Origin: Pycnococcus provasolii
Taxonomy: Eukaryota > Chlorophyta > Pseudoscourfieldiophyceae > Pseudoscourfieldiales
DNA: 64,000 nucleotides
Reading direction: 5' to 3'
NCBI GenBank assembly: GCA_049487715.1
Contig: CP150570.1
Coordinates: 124,001-188,000, forward strand
Shown one piece after another: positions 22,382 to 33,600 of the stretch. The position numbers and the translations under genes were made by a program. Below the pieces are notes generated by a model. That model did not search any database, was not told the DNA's origin, and worked only from the letters and a program-made list of their open reading frames with translations. Within the stretch, counting starts at the first letter, position 1; the number at the start of each line of letters is the position of its first letter.

Positions 22382-22987
22382 ACCTACTTCTCTCTCCAGA
22401 GCTCTCTTCCTACTTTGACTTTGGTGTGCACTACCGTCGTGTGTTTTTTCGATCAGCGAGAAGTGAAACAACGTGGTTGATGTTGACGTGTTAATTTTTG
22501 TTGGTTTGTCATTGAGGGTGAGTGGTGGTTTTAATTTGTACGACTCTAATAGTGCACATTGCACTGTTCAAACTTCACATACACACTAACCATAAGTCCA
22601 TAAGTAACCTAGACATGAAACCACGAAGCAACTCAAGCAAGCCCATGAAAACACATGACAACTTCATGAAGAAGAACCCCAACTCACTCATTCCCATCAC
22701 AAGAAAAGGCATTTCCAAAACGGAATGGTAAAATTCGGGGTTGTTATAATTGCAGTATACCCTACGAGAGGACGAACGGCTTGCCAATAATAATTTCCAA
22801 ATTCCAAAGAGAGAGAGAGAGGGGGGTGAAAAAACTGAAAAAAAACCTCCAAACCCGAACGTGAATGTAGCGTACTTTGGGGATCCCTCTTTGCACGACG
22901 ATTCGTTGCTCTCTCCCCTGCCCTCTTTCGGTTGAGGTTTTTCAGCCGCCTCGTCGTTCCGTTCACGGGAGTTCACAGTTTGTCGCG
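22382..22987. other. Intergenic H2A / RPB9
   Basis: Homology to unit A stops near 22424. No gene is seen. A GA microsatellite (about 22808-22824) and GGGGATCCC near 22879 precede the RPB9 start. Confidence 0.5.
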
Positions 22988-23513
22988 ATGGCGTCGACGA
23001 CTGCTCCTACGATCACGCCAGGCACGTCCAAGCCCGCGCTGCGCTTCCGCTTCTGCCCGGAGACCAACAACATACTCCTGCCGCGTGAGGACCGCGCGAA
23101 CAAGAAGCTGCTGTGGTGCTCGAGCTTGGTCGACTACTCCGAGAAGGCGGGAGAGACGGCGGAAGATAACTGCGTCTACCGTAACGTACTCACGCACGAC
23201 GCCAGCGAGAAGACCGTCATCTTCGACGACGTGCGCGCCGATCCTACGCTGCCTCGAACGAAAGACCAGCTCTGTCCGAAGTGTGCGAACCGTGAGGCTG
23301 TGTTCTTCAGCAGTCACACGCCGGAGGGCATGACACTTTGGTACGCACCTTTCCTTGTTTGCTCTTGCTCTTTCGCTCCGTTCTGGTTTCCCTTTCGTGC
23401 GGTTCAAAAGCCATTACTGCGAAATCGGAAGTACTAACTCAACACAACAAACTATAACATCCTACAGGTTCCAGTGCATGTCTTGTGGCCAGAAGTGGAA
23501 AGACCAAGTCTAA
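22988..23513 (+). CDS. RPB9: RNA polymerase II subunit RPB9, two exons
   Basis: The exons are 22988-23340 and 23468-23513, giving 132 aa. RPB9 sits at the polymerase jaw and supports TFIIS-stimulated proofreading. The C-terminal zinc ribbon is intact: CPKC and CMSC bracket the SHTPEGMTLWFQ loop, and the intron falls inside this ribbon. The N-terminal ribbon is recognisable (RFCPETNNILLPRED, NCVYRN) but reads CPET and CSSL where the family has C-x2-C, so two of its four zinc ligands are missing. The splice donor is GTACGC and the acceptor CTACAG. Confidence 0.9.
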
Positions 23514-23663
23514 AAGAGCTGCGGCAGAACTAAAACGCCGACGGAAGAGGCGCGACGCGACTGTAAGATATTTCAACCAAAGACGTTTCATTTTCTTCAA
23601 TTAAAGAGGCTTTCTATAGAAAGTGCTAAAGGCAACAGTCCGCAGCGCACACCTAGGTAGTAG

Positions 23664-24392
23664 CTACGCAAATAGCGGCGTTCCGGTGATGAGTGTTGCA
23701 AGTCGCAAGCCCAAAAACAGGTATGTGAAGCTTCCGCAGACGTTCACGCAAAAGACGCACAAACCAAACGCAACCGCTGGACGAACGTTGAACTTGTTCT
23801 GGAAGAAGAGGACGAGGCGGTCGAAGAATGGCGTCACGGCCACCGCGAGCGTGAACCGCAGCGGGCGGAGTAGGTTTCCGATGACAGCGTAGGTCGCGGC
23901 ATAGCTCGCAAGAAACTTGGGCCACTGTCCAGCGGCGAGAGGGGATAGCCCGGTCGAGCTCGCGAAAGTTACCCAGACGAAAATGACGAGTGTGATCGAG
24001 TTGATGTTGGAGATTGCGCCGTAGGAGAGCAGCGCGGACGTGCCAAGCTTGGCGATGCGCGCCTTGTCAAGTTTCCCTCCTAGGAAGAAGTTCTTGACTT
24101 TTGCGACGAGTCCCTTAGGCTCAGGCTCGGAGCTGCTGTCCCCGCTGCTGTCACCCGCCGGCGGTGAGCCCGCCGCAGCTTGGCACTGCTGTAACGTCGC
24201 GGCACCACCACGTTGTCTCCTGCTATTCGTCAACGCCTTCACAGACACAGACGCGTTCGTGCCTAAGATGAGCGTCCGTTTTACAGCATGGTCCTTATAA
24301 CCACGATGGACATCAATGCCAGGACCACCACCACCACGGTGCTGTGGTTTTCTAATAGACAAACACGACCGAGAAGAGAGCACGGAGGACAT
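23664..24392 (-). CDS. Plastid-targeted conserved membrane protein
   Basis: This 242-aa protein starts with a Ser/Arg-rich stretch (MSSVLSSRSCLSIRK) typical of a plastid transit peptide. From about residue 95 it has DKARIAKLGTSALLSYGAISNINSI, then three or so hydrophobic segments with SPLAAGQWPKFLASYAATYAV and NLLRPLRFTLAVAVTPFFD. I recall a conserved plant/cyanobacterial-type membrane protein with these motifs, of unknown function. The first in-frame ATG after the telomere-like repeats was chosen as start; the frame is open upstream only through repeat DNA. Confidence 0.7.
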   Translation of the reverse strand: MSSVLSSRSCLSIRKPQHRGGGGPGIDVHRGYKDHAVKRTLILGTNASVSVKALTNSRRQRGGAATLQQCQAAAGSPPAGDSSGDSSSEPEPKGLVAKVKNFFLGGKLDKARIAKLGTSALLSYGAISNINSITLVIFVWVTFASSTGLSPLAAGQWPKFLASYAATYAVIGNLLRPLRFTLAVAVTPFFDRLVLFFQNKFNVRPAVAFGLCVFCVNVCGSFTYLFLGLRLATLITGTPLFA

Positions 24393-24698
24393 GACTATGG
24401 CGAAGAAAAAACAGCCACCAACAACCAACCATGAGCCTCTAAACCCTAACCCAACCCCCCAAACCCTAACCCCACGCTTTCCCAAACCCTACCCTAAACC
24501 CCACGCTTTTCCAAACCCCTAAAAGAAACCCCGATTATTAAAAAAAAATCGGGAGGGAAGTTTGTTAAATGGGGTTTCGTTGTTAACCACCACCCGGGGG
24601 CGGGGGAGGTGGTCCCCCTGAACTATCGCCTGCTTTGCCCTTCCCCCCTTCAGGGCGAGCTGTCATTTTCCAACGAACCAAACGAACATTGTATTGTC
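24393..24698. repeat. Telomere-like repeats in a divergent promoter
   Basis: Degenerate CCCTAAA/CCCTAA units fill about 24436-24520, with the phrase CCCCACGCTTT(T) repeated. They lie between two divergent genes. TGTCATTTTCC about 35 nt before 24699 resembles the initiator motif. Confidence 0.7.
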
Positions 24699-27600
24699 AT
24701 GGCGGAGAACACCACCACGGATGGCTCCATGGAACGCCACGCGTTGTTTGCACCCAAGTTTAAGCTCGTACGAACGCCTTGTGCACCAGTCCTGCCAGTG
24801 TCATCTCAGAATGAGAATGCATCCACTGCTGGGGTGATGAAGAAAGCTTCCTTGGGCAAGCGCCTATCGTTTTAGAACAGCCGCTCTCCTCGGACAAGGA
24901 ATCGAAAGAAAACATATCCAGCAAGACGACTTCTGGGGAAAGTAAGAAACAAATTGCCGTCAACGTCATTGATGCTGACAAGGCAAGGGCGGCGGCAGCA
25001 CTCGCGGTCGCGGCGGCGGCGAACAAGGCGCAGAAAAGTGTGCCTGTGCAAAGTCAAAATTCCAGCGTCGCCACAATGGCACCGCAACGGGCGCACGGAT
25101 TTCCGGGAGGGCTCAAGCTTCCACGCACGCCACGATTTGCGCCAACAACTTCAGTGACGCAGCCACCAGCTGCAGTAACGACTTCTGCGAACGCACAAAC
25201 GGCGCCGGTGGTCGCTACAGCAACGGCAGAGACGACGGGCAAGGACGTGCACACGCCTCAGACAATGGAGGAAGCACAGGGTACCACGCAGCAGCCATCA
25301 GCCGTGTCAACTCAGCGCATGGTAAGGTTCGCAGACGAACAGCCTCAGACGAATGGTTGCGCAGCGGTGCCGTCACCAAAACACGCGCAGGTGGTGCAAC
25401 CGGCTCCCTTCGTGCAGCCTGTCCAGGCTCAGGCTCAGCCACAGCCTGCACCTGTCGCCACCGTGCAGGCACAGCCAGGAGCACCTGAGGCTGTGCTCGC
25501 ACCGAAGCCAGTGCCAGTACCACAAGCATCGACGGTGCTTTCGCGACAGCAGGATCAGCCAGCGCCACAACTGGAGCCGCCTTTGAAGGCACAGCAACAG
25601 CAGCAGGCTGCTGCCGTGCAGCAAGAGCGATCTACCACGGCGAGCGAGGTTACGAAGCAAACCGAGGAGAGCGTGTTGACCACAGAAGCGGATATTCTTG
25701 CTGCCGCGGAGAGCCGTGCTCTCGCGCTTTGGGCACAGGCAGATCGCCGTTCCGTGGCTGCGGCAGAGCTTCGACGCCAGGTGAATGTCTTGGACGCGGA
25801 GGAAGCGGCGTTACGCGCTCGCGCAGCGCGTGCTGAGGGCGAGGCTGGCCTACTTCGTGCTCGCCTAATTGGAAACGTTGCGGTGGAGGCTGGAATGGAA
25901 GCAGACTTGGTTGACAAGGCGTCAGGACCTCTCGTTGCAACTGGTGCTCCCGTGCCAAGTGGCGCAGCACTCGCGCAGGCGGCGGCGGCACTGCCCATGT
26001 GCATTGGTGTGCCTGCCACAAGCATGCCGGTACAGGTACAGTATAACAATGCCAACACCTTCACAGCTGCTGAAGCTGCCGACCATCCTCAAAAGGTGAG
26101 CGGTGTACAGGTGGCACCAGCTCCGGAGATGTCTGCTCCACCTGCGGTGCAGGTGCAGGCGCCACAGCCGCAGGTGCAGGTGCAGGCGCCACAGCCGCAG
26201 GCGCAGGTGCAGGCGCCACAATCTCAGGTGCAGGCCCAGGCGCCACAACCGCAGCCTCAGCCAAGCCTTCAGCCAGTAAACTTCGAGCGTCTTACGGCAT
26301 CGACACTTGAACTTCTGCGCAGCAATAGCAATAACAGTGTCGACGAATCGCTTGCCAATGCAACGCCAGCTTCTTCCAATCCATCGCCTCTGCCGCGCGT
26401 TGCATTGCGCTTCTCCTCGGAGAAGAAGGTTATGGAGACGGCACCCTCTGCTGCGTCGCCAGTAGAGGATAGTCCGGGAGCTAGCGCTCAGCGGGGCATT
26501 GCTTCAGTGATCGCGCGACGCGAATCGTTCGGCCGAAGTGGTGCATCTCTTGCCATGCCAACGGAGGCTGCTATGACTCTCGATGATGCTACCCGTGATG
26601 CCGACACTTGTGCAGAAATGCCCTCCACCCCCGGTTACGGATGTCTTGCGGATCCCAGTCTCGCTTTCATCGATTCCGAACTCTCGCGATGCGCGCCAAT
26701 GCAGCGCCTGCGAGGTCACAGCGACTTTGTGGTGAGCGTCGAGCCATTCAATAGTGACAGCAGCCTTTTCACCGCGGCGCTCGACGATTGCGTGCGAGTT
26801 TGGCGTCCTGTGATGGCTGATCGCGAGAACGGCGGACCTTGGCAGTGCGCTAGTGTACGAATCGCGCCTGACAGCCTTACATGTGCTCGTCTCGGTGGAT
26901 ATGGCGACTTTGCAGGCGACACGCTTACATGTGCGGTGTCAACGCTATCCGGAGGTTGCTATGTGCTCGATGCGCTCGATGCGTCGCGTCCTGCCATGAT
27001 GCTTCCCTCCGCGCGACCTGAAACAACCGCAGCCGCTCCACTCCTCACTGTCGACTGCTTTGGGCCTCTCGTCGCGGCGGCTGGCGCGGAGGGCGCGGGC
27101 GTCACCGTGTGGGACGTGCGTGCGCCGAATCGGGCGGCGGCTTTCGCGCCCCTGCAGGGTCGTGGCAGCGTGCGCGATGCGCGCATCTGTCCTGGGGGCA
27201 TGCGCGTCGCGCTGGCGACAGAGGAAGGCGCCGAGCTTCTAGACCTCCGAGCTGCTTCTGGGCAGGCAGCAATGGGCGGATCGCTGAGCTTGAGGTTGCA
27301 AGGGGTGCCAGCAGGTGGTACGGGAAGCGTCCGCTGGAGCCGTGGCGGCGCGGAGGTTTGGGCGTGCGACGCGATGGGATGTCTGCACAGGTGGTCCTCC
27401 TCCGGTGCGGGCGATGCGAACTTGCGCGCCCTCGCGTCATCGGCCGCATCTAATGCGGTGGAGGACTGCGCGCCTCATGCCTGCGATTTTGACGTGTTGG
27501 ACGTGGCGTTGCCGCACGGAGGAGGCTTGCGCGGTATTTCTGGTTTCGGCGCGTCGATTGCCGTTGGCGACGCCGCTAACGGCGCTCCGATTATGTCTTT

Positions 27601-27790
27601 CGACGGATCAGCGCCCTTATCAGGAGACAGCCCGCCGCCAATTGATGGTGCGGAAGAACAGTCACGAGACATCCTTCGTGTCTGCTGGTTAGGTGAGCGT
27701 GCCGGCGCCGGCGTCGGCGCGGTTGATGCGCCGATGTTTGCATGTGGCGATACGCATGGCGATGTGACTCTCTGGGGTACGGCGATTTAA
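24699..27790 (+). CDS. WD40-repeat protein with long Gln/Pro/Ala-rich N-terminus
   Basis: The reading frame from the ATG at 24699 must switch frame before 24890 to join the long frame ending at 27790. Two GT-AG introns would do this: 24768-24880 (113 nt, donor GTACGA) or 24834-24880 (47 nt, donor GTGATG). The protein is about 1000 aa. The N-terminal half is low complexity with a VQVQAPQPQ-type tandem repeat at about 26130-26265 and a short coiled coil (RSVAAAELRRQVNVLDAEEAALRAR region). The C-terminal 360 residues carry degenerate WD40 blades: LRGHSDFVVSVEPF...CVRVW, VTVWDVRAPNR, VRWSRGGAEVWACD, GDTHGDVTLWG. It is probably a scaffold; I do not recognise an orthologue. Confidence 0.68.
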
Positions 27791-27843
27791 TGAGAGGTTT
27801 TGGATGTCTCGTCATGAAAAGTAAAACATTTTTGGGCAATTAA

Positions 27844-28638
27844 TTACAAGTCGAACTCACCGTCACTCGAGGCTGAGTCGAAGCTAGAGTCGCTGAAGCT
27901 GTAGTAAAGTTCGTCGTCGTCGTCTGCAACCATCATGCGCGCAAGCAACTCCTCGATTGGCGCATCTGCAGCACTCGGCGGCGGTGGTGGTGGCGGCGAC
28001 TTTGACGGTGGTGGCGGCGGTGGAGGTTGTCGCGTGGGTGTTTCCACGTCTCCGGTGGTTTTATCTGCTGAACGAGGGGTTGTTCTGCGCGGCGCGCTCG
28101 GCATACCTCCAACGCCACCCATCCCTGCGGGTGACTGGCCTCCTGCACCTGCTCCTGCACTGCTCTCGGCTTTGTTTGCTCTGCGCGGCGCGCTTGGCAT
28201 TCCTCCAACACCGCCCATACCTGCCAACCCGCCCATTTTCGGCGGCGCCTTTTTCTTCGTTCTTGTTTTTGCGTTTGCGCCGTTCGTCTCGGCGTAGAGT
28301 CCCTGAAGCAGTCCATCAAGCTCGTCGAGGATTCCGCTCTGCATCACGCTGTCCATCATTTCGCTGAACAGGTCGAATGCGGCGTCCATGTTCGAGAAGT
28401 CGAACGGGAATGCTCCGTCGATAGCTTCTCCTTCGGTGAGCACCTTGTACGCCTGTCCGACTCTTTGGAACGTCGCGGCATCCCCACCCTTGTCTGGGTG
28501 GGAAGCGAGCGCCGCACGCTTGTACGCCTTTCTGATCACGGGTAACGACGGCAGTCCCCCGTTGTTAGGCGACCCCTCAGAGCCAGGAGCTTGAAGTCCT
28601 TGAAGTCCGAGGACGGACAGCGCCTCAGACGTCCTCAT
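27844..28638 (-). CDS. J-domain (DnaJ-like) co-chaperone
   Basis: This 264-aa protein starts with a J-domain: SLPVIRKAYKRAALASHPDKGGDAATFQRVGQAYKVL contains the HPD motif that stimulates Hsp70 ATPase. After it come a DAAFDLFSEMMDSVMQSG helix, two copies of a GMGGVGGMPSAPRR repeat, poly-Pro tracts, and an acidic C-terminus (DDDDELYYSF). No zinc-finger or CTD of canonical DnaJ is present, so it is a type III J-protein. The frame upstream of 28638 lacks an ATG. It converges with the WD40 gene, with only 53 nt between stops. Confidence 0.8.
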   Translation of the reverse strand: MRTSEALSVLGLQGLQAPGSEGSPNNGGLPSLPVIRKAYKRAALASHPDKGGDAATFQRVGQAYKVLTEGEAIDGAFPFDFSNMDAAFDLFSEMMDSVMQSGILDELDGLLQGLYAETNGANAKTRTKKKAPPKMGGLAGMGGVGGMPSAPRRANKAESSAGAGAGGQSPAGMGGVGGMPSAPRRTTPRSADKTTGDVETPTRQPPPPPPPSKSPPPPPPPSAADAPIEELLARMMVADDDDELYYSFSDSSFDSASSDGEFDL

Positions 28639-29527
28639 CTCTTCCAAAAACTGAAGATGAAGATGGGCGAGCACTTGGCAATCTCACGGACGGACAGATT
28701 GCAACCTCAGAAAAGAAAGGAAGCCAAAACGGAACGCGCGTGCCCAAACAAACCCCCAAACCCCAACTTAACCCAACTTAACCCCGAATACTGTACTCGC
28801 CGGTATCCCTTTCCTCTGCCATCTGCGTACGCCCGAGGGAAAGAACGGGTAGGTCCCTTTCCTTCCGAGGAGACACCTCGCCGATTCTCGCGGCCATCCA
28901 TACCTCACTTTAAAAAATTGGCAAAGCGAGGTCCTCGTTCCGCCCTTCCTTGCAGCCCTTCCTTGCAGCCCTTCCTTCAGGCACGAGGAGTTTCCAGGAA
29001 ATCAGCGGAAGAAAGAATCTCAAAAACAAAGGACGTCGTGAAGATTTCCTGAACTATCGTACTGGTCTGTCGTAGGTCTGAGGCGCTGAGGCAGCACGGC
29101 ATACACGGCTGCTGTGCTTTGGCAACCGGAGCTCCTTCTACAGTACCAGTAGGAAGTACCTCTCTTCTTCAGCCGCGGCCGCCTACACACAGTATTTGTA
29201 CCCGGTAGTACGGAACCGTGCAAGGGATTAGCAAAGCCAAGAACAGGGAAGACCTTCGTATGACTCTATTTTTCACATCTATACACGGTACTAGGAGTTG
29301 TGTTGATCGCGGTCGATTGAGCCGGAGGTTGGAGGAGGTTACGTCGATGGATCGGGGCCTTCTTGTCCTAAGACATCTGGGGTACCCTACCCTCTGGAGC
29401 CCTTCCCTTCCTAGTTCTTACCAACCTAGAGGTCCCTATGTATGGTTAGCTTGCGCAAGAAACTTGCCCTCCCATCACTCGCCATCAGGAGAGGTTCTTG
29501 TCAGGCCTCTTATTTTTCTTCTGTTTG
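28639..29527. other. Long intergenic region, no gene seen
   Basis: It contains AACCCCAACTTAACCC telomere-like DNA near 28755-28790, a CCCTTCCTTGCAG direct repeat near 28945-28980, and no supportable reading frame. It may hold both promoters of the flanking divergent genes. Confidence 0.45.
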
Positions 29528-30628
29528 ATGGCCATGGCCGCGGCTGTGGTGGCTGCCAAGAAGCGCATCGATCACAATAACGCCAAGTATGCGTACGACG
29601 ACGAGGAGTTTGAAAATGACCATATGACGCCAGAGGAAGGGTTCTCGAAGATGCTCAAGAGCATGAAGGAAGGACTTGCCGCCGCTGAAGAGGACAAGTC
29701 GCCGAAAAAAGAAGCTTGGGGGGAGGGAGAGAACGGCGAGGATGGTGACGGGCATGCAGGCAAAATAGACGTGCCGAGCATACCCATACCACTAAAACTG
29801 TCGTATCAACCGTTGATGTACAAATTCTACAACTCAAACCAAATCCAATTCTTCACAGCTGGCCTCATCTTTGCCAACTTCGTCGTCAACGCGGCGGAGG
29901 CGCAGACGAAGGAGGGCGAGGGCCTCGACATCTACTACGGCTTTGAGATGTTCTTCACGGTCATCTTCACAGTTGAGCTTGTGATCAACTACTGGGCTCA
30001 CGCGCACTGGCCTTTCTGGTCGAGCGCGTGGAACCTCTTCGATTTCATCGTCGTCGCCATCTCGCTGCTTTCGCTTGGCCTCAGCAACCTGCCCGGCATC
30101 TCCACCCTGCGTCTCGCACGTGCGTTCCGCGTATTCCGCCTGTTCAAACGACTGGAAAGCCTGCGCAAGATCATGGCTTGTCTTTCTCAAGCCATCCCGG
30201 GATGTACGTCCGCATTCGCCATCGTCGTGCTCGTCACGGCCATCTACGCCATTCTGTGCGTGCAGTTCTTTGGGGACGAGTGGCCATACTACTTCGGATC
30301 CTTCTCCAAGTCCATGTACTCGCTGTTCCAGGTTATGACAGGAGACAGCTGGAACGAGGCAATCGCGCGTCCAGTCGTGGACGTGTACCCGCACGCAGCT
30401 CTTCTCTTCATTTCGTACATCCTCATCGTCGGAATCGTTCTCCTCAACGTGGTTGTTGCCGTGTTGTTGGAGAAAATGACAGTTGACGACGGAGAGGAAC
30501 ACGAGGACCCGCACACGATGCAAAAGCACTACTTTCTGCACATCAACACCGTCTTGGGCAAAGCATTGACGCGGCGCCTGAACGAGCAGGAGAAAAAGAT
30601 CAATCAATTACTCAAAATTGAGCATTGA
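29528..30628 (+). CDS. Single-domain voltage-gated cation channel (EukCat/BacNav-like)
   Basis: This is a 366-aa six-transmembrane channel. After an acidic cytoplasmic N-terminus, S1 is near 105-122, S2 near 136-156, S3 near 165-182. S4 is TLRLARAFRVFRLFKR, with Arg/Lys every third residue. The pore loop FQVMTGDSWNEA has a T-x-D-x-W filter, the CatSper/EukCat type, suggesting Ca or mixed cation selectivity. S6 is FISYILIVGIVLLNVVVAVLLEKM. The C-terminus ends in a short coiled coil (RRLNEQEKKINQLLKIEH), which in one-domain channels drives tetramer assembly. Start at 29528; a second ATG six nt on is also possible. Confidence 0.85.
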   Translation: MAMAAAVVAAKKRIDHNNAKYAYDDEEFENDHMTPEEGFSKMLKSMKEGLAAAEEDKSPKKEAWGEGENGEDGDGHAGKIDVPSIPIPLKLSYQPLMYKFYNSNQIQFFTAGLIFANFVVNAAEAQTKEGEGLDIYYGFEMFFTVIFTVELVINYWAHAHWPFWSSAWNLFDFIVVAISLLSLGLSNLPGISTLRLARAFRVFRLFKRLESLRKIMACLSQAIPGCTSAFAIVVLVTAIYAILCVQFFGDEWPYYFGSFSKSMYSLFQVMTGDSWNEAIARPVVDVYPHAALLFISYILIVGIVLLNVVVAVLLEKMTVDDGEEHEDPHTMQKHYFLHINTVLGKALTRRLNEQEKKINQLLKIEH

Positions 30629-30688
30629 GTTATCACTTCTTTCTTTACATTTATATAAAAACACACACCTACAATTAGTTGATTGTCA

Positions 30689-33600
30689 TCAGTCGTCTGC
30701 ATGCCTCTCGGGGTCAAAATCGCTCGCCATGCGCGAGAACGTGGTGGTCTCCTCAACAGCACCCTCGCCTCGTTGCGGTGTACCGGAAGAGGAGGGTTCG
30801 CCGTACCCGCCGCCACACGGCGTCGCAAGATAAAACACATCGCCCGGGCTAACGTCCGTCTCATCGCACGCGCCAAATTCGTCCCTCGTCCCGTTCCCAC
30901 GAAGAATGTACTGCTCGCCTGCAGCTCCGCAGTGTCCTCCCGCCATGCCATAGGGAGGTACCCTTCGCCGATTTGCGAGGAGAATGAGTTTCATGGGTGC
31001 ATGAAACTTGTACACGCGCTCAACACCAACGCCTCCATCGAATTTGCCGCGCCCGTCGCAAGGTCCGGGCGGTCCACGGTCACGAAAGCTGAAGCGCTCT
31101 ATTGAAACGGGAAAGCGCAGCTCGAGCACCTCTGGATCGGTGAGACGGGAGTTCGTCATGTGGCTTTGCACACCGTCCGCGCCAGGCCAAGTCGGCCCTG
31201 CGCCTGTACCACCAGCAACGGTTTCGTAGTACTGCCTCCCAGAAACTGCCGATCCAAACGTGACGTTGTTCATCGTTCCCTGTGACGCACCCATTATGCC
31301 CATAGCGCCATATAGCGTGTCAGTGACAACCTGACTCACCTCCACGTTGCCAGCAACCACGGCGCGGGGATACGTGGGATTTAGCATGCATGCATCTGGG
31401 ACCAGTAATTCGATCGGAAGCATGCACCCTTCATTCATCGGGATTTCGTCTGCGACGAGCGTTCGGAAGACGTACAGCGTTGCGGCACGCGTTACCGCCA
31501 GCGGTGCGTTGAAATTGCCGTCGTCTTCGGAACTTGTGCCAGAAAAATCCACAACGCATGACTTGCGCGCAGCATCCACGTCAACTCGCACGCACACAGC
31601 CTTTCCCGAGTCGAGCTCATAACAGAAGGAGCCAGATCGCAGTTTAGAAAGCGCGGCACGAACAGCGAGCTCAGCGTTGTCTTGTACGTGGCCCATGTAC
31701 TTTTGAACGATTGGCAAAGAGTACTGCACGCACATCTTCTTGAGCTCGCGAATGCCCTTGGCATTTGCAGCCACCTGAGCGCGGATATCGGCAACATTCG
31801 CGTCAGGATCGCGTGCAGGATACCGAGCTGTCGTCAAAATTCGACGCAATCCGTCTTCGTCAAACATGCCGCCACTAACAAGCTTGAAGTTGTTGATCAA
31901 TACACCCTCCTCGTCGATGTGCTTTGAGTTGCTTGGCATTGACGCGGGCGTGATGCCTCCAATGTCTGCGTGATGACCTCGGCTGCCAACGTAGAAGATC
32001 ACGCTCGGGGCCTCGTCCGAGGATTTACCCCAGCTTTCGTCAGAGAAAACGGGAGTCACAACAGTCACGTCTGGCAAATGCGTTCCGCCGTTGTAAGGGT
32101 CATTCAGGACGTACACATCGCCAGCTGCCATATCCAAATTGGACTGCATAACCTTGCGCACGGATGCGCCCATGGAACCCAGGTGCACTGGCATATGCGG
32201 TGCATTTGCAACCAGGTTTCCATCTTTGTCAAAAATTGCACACGAGAAGTCCAAACGCTCCTTCATATTCACGCTGTGGCTCGCATTTTGCAACGCATAT
32301 CCCATCTGCTCGGCAATATTCATGAACAGATTGTTGAAAACCTCAACGTATATCGGATTTGGCGGCGACTTCATGCTAAGACCTCCAGCATCACTTGCAT
32401 GCAGTGAGCCTCTAGGTGCGATGCGCTGTAGAGTGACTCCCTCGGAGTCAGCAAAGGCAGCCCAGCCGATCTCAACAACAATAGTTCCATGATCGTCCAC
32501 CAGAACACACGGGCCTGCGATGCCACCGAATGCAGTTGCATCAACGGGTTGCGTGTTGCTTCCACTTGATAATGCGTCGAAGCGCATGCCTTGTGGCTTC
32601 TGCCCACGACCAAGTACGTCCCAACGAATGAAAGGCGTGTCATCGACCCAGCCAAGGCCGGGGAAGTACACGCGAAACACGCCTACTCTCGCCTGTGAAA
32701 TTCGTGCTGCGCGCTCTTGCTCGGACATGTGTTCTGCTACCGCCGTCGAGGAAGTTGCTGCCGAGTCCACATCGGCATTAGAGGCGGTGCACTCAGCCAC
32801 GGCAGTATCGAACACAACACGCTTACCAGGCAGAACAAAACCAAAGCGCATTTGGTATTCCTCCTCGAAACGATCGACCATTGTCCTGCCACCGTCTGCG
32901 CCTTCGATAAATGGGACGGGGTATGCCACGTCAGTACCATCGTAGCGGATTGTCACGGAACGTTTCGCCGTGAGCTTTGTGCTCCCGAGCACATTTGCCT
33001 CGCTTTCCGACACCTGTATGCGCACCTCCTCCTCCGCGGCGACTACGAGACTGTCAAGCACAGAAGCAAGCTTTGTGAGCGTTTCGCTGTTGTTTGCGCT
33101 ATCGGATGATCGCTCGAACAGCAGATCAAGCGTCTGCTCCCGCGTGCAACCTATTTCGGCCAAGCCCATGCCGTATGCGCTGAGGACGCCACTCCACTTG
33201 TGAAGATAGACTGCCTCGATGCCGAGAGCATCTGCGACAAGGCAGGCGTGCTGACCTCCCGCACCACCGAAGCTAGTAAGCGCGTATCCCTTCGTCACGT
33301 CATAGCCCCGTGCGACGGATATTTTCTTGACAGCGTTCGCCATGTTGTCCACCGCAATGCGCAGGAAGCCTTCTGCGCACGTGACAGGCTCCATACCAGC
33401 TTTCGAGGCGACCACACGAATAGCGTTTTCCGATGCTTCGGCGTCGAGCGCGGCGTCGTGCATCGGACCAAATACGCGTGGGAAGCACTCGGGCTGCAGT
33501 CGGCCGAGGAAGGCATTGCAATCTGTCACAGTAAGTGGGCCATCATTACGGTAGCACGCAGGCCCAGGCGAGGAGCCGGCAGAGTCGGGCCCAACACGAC

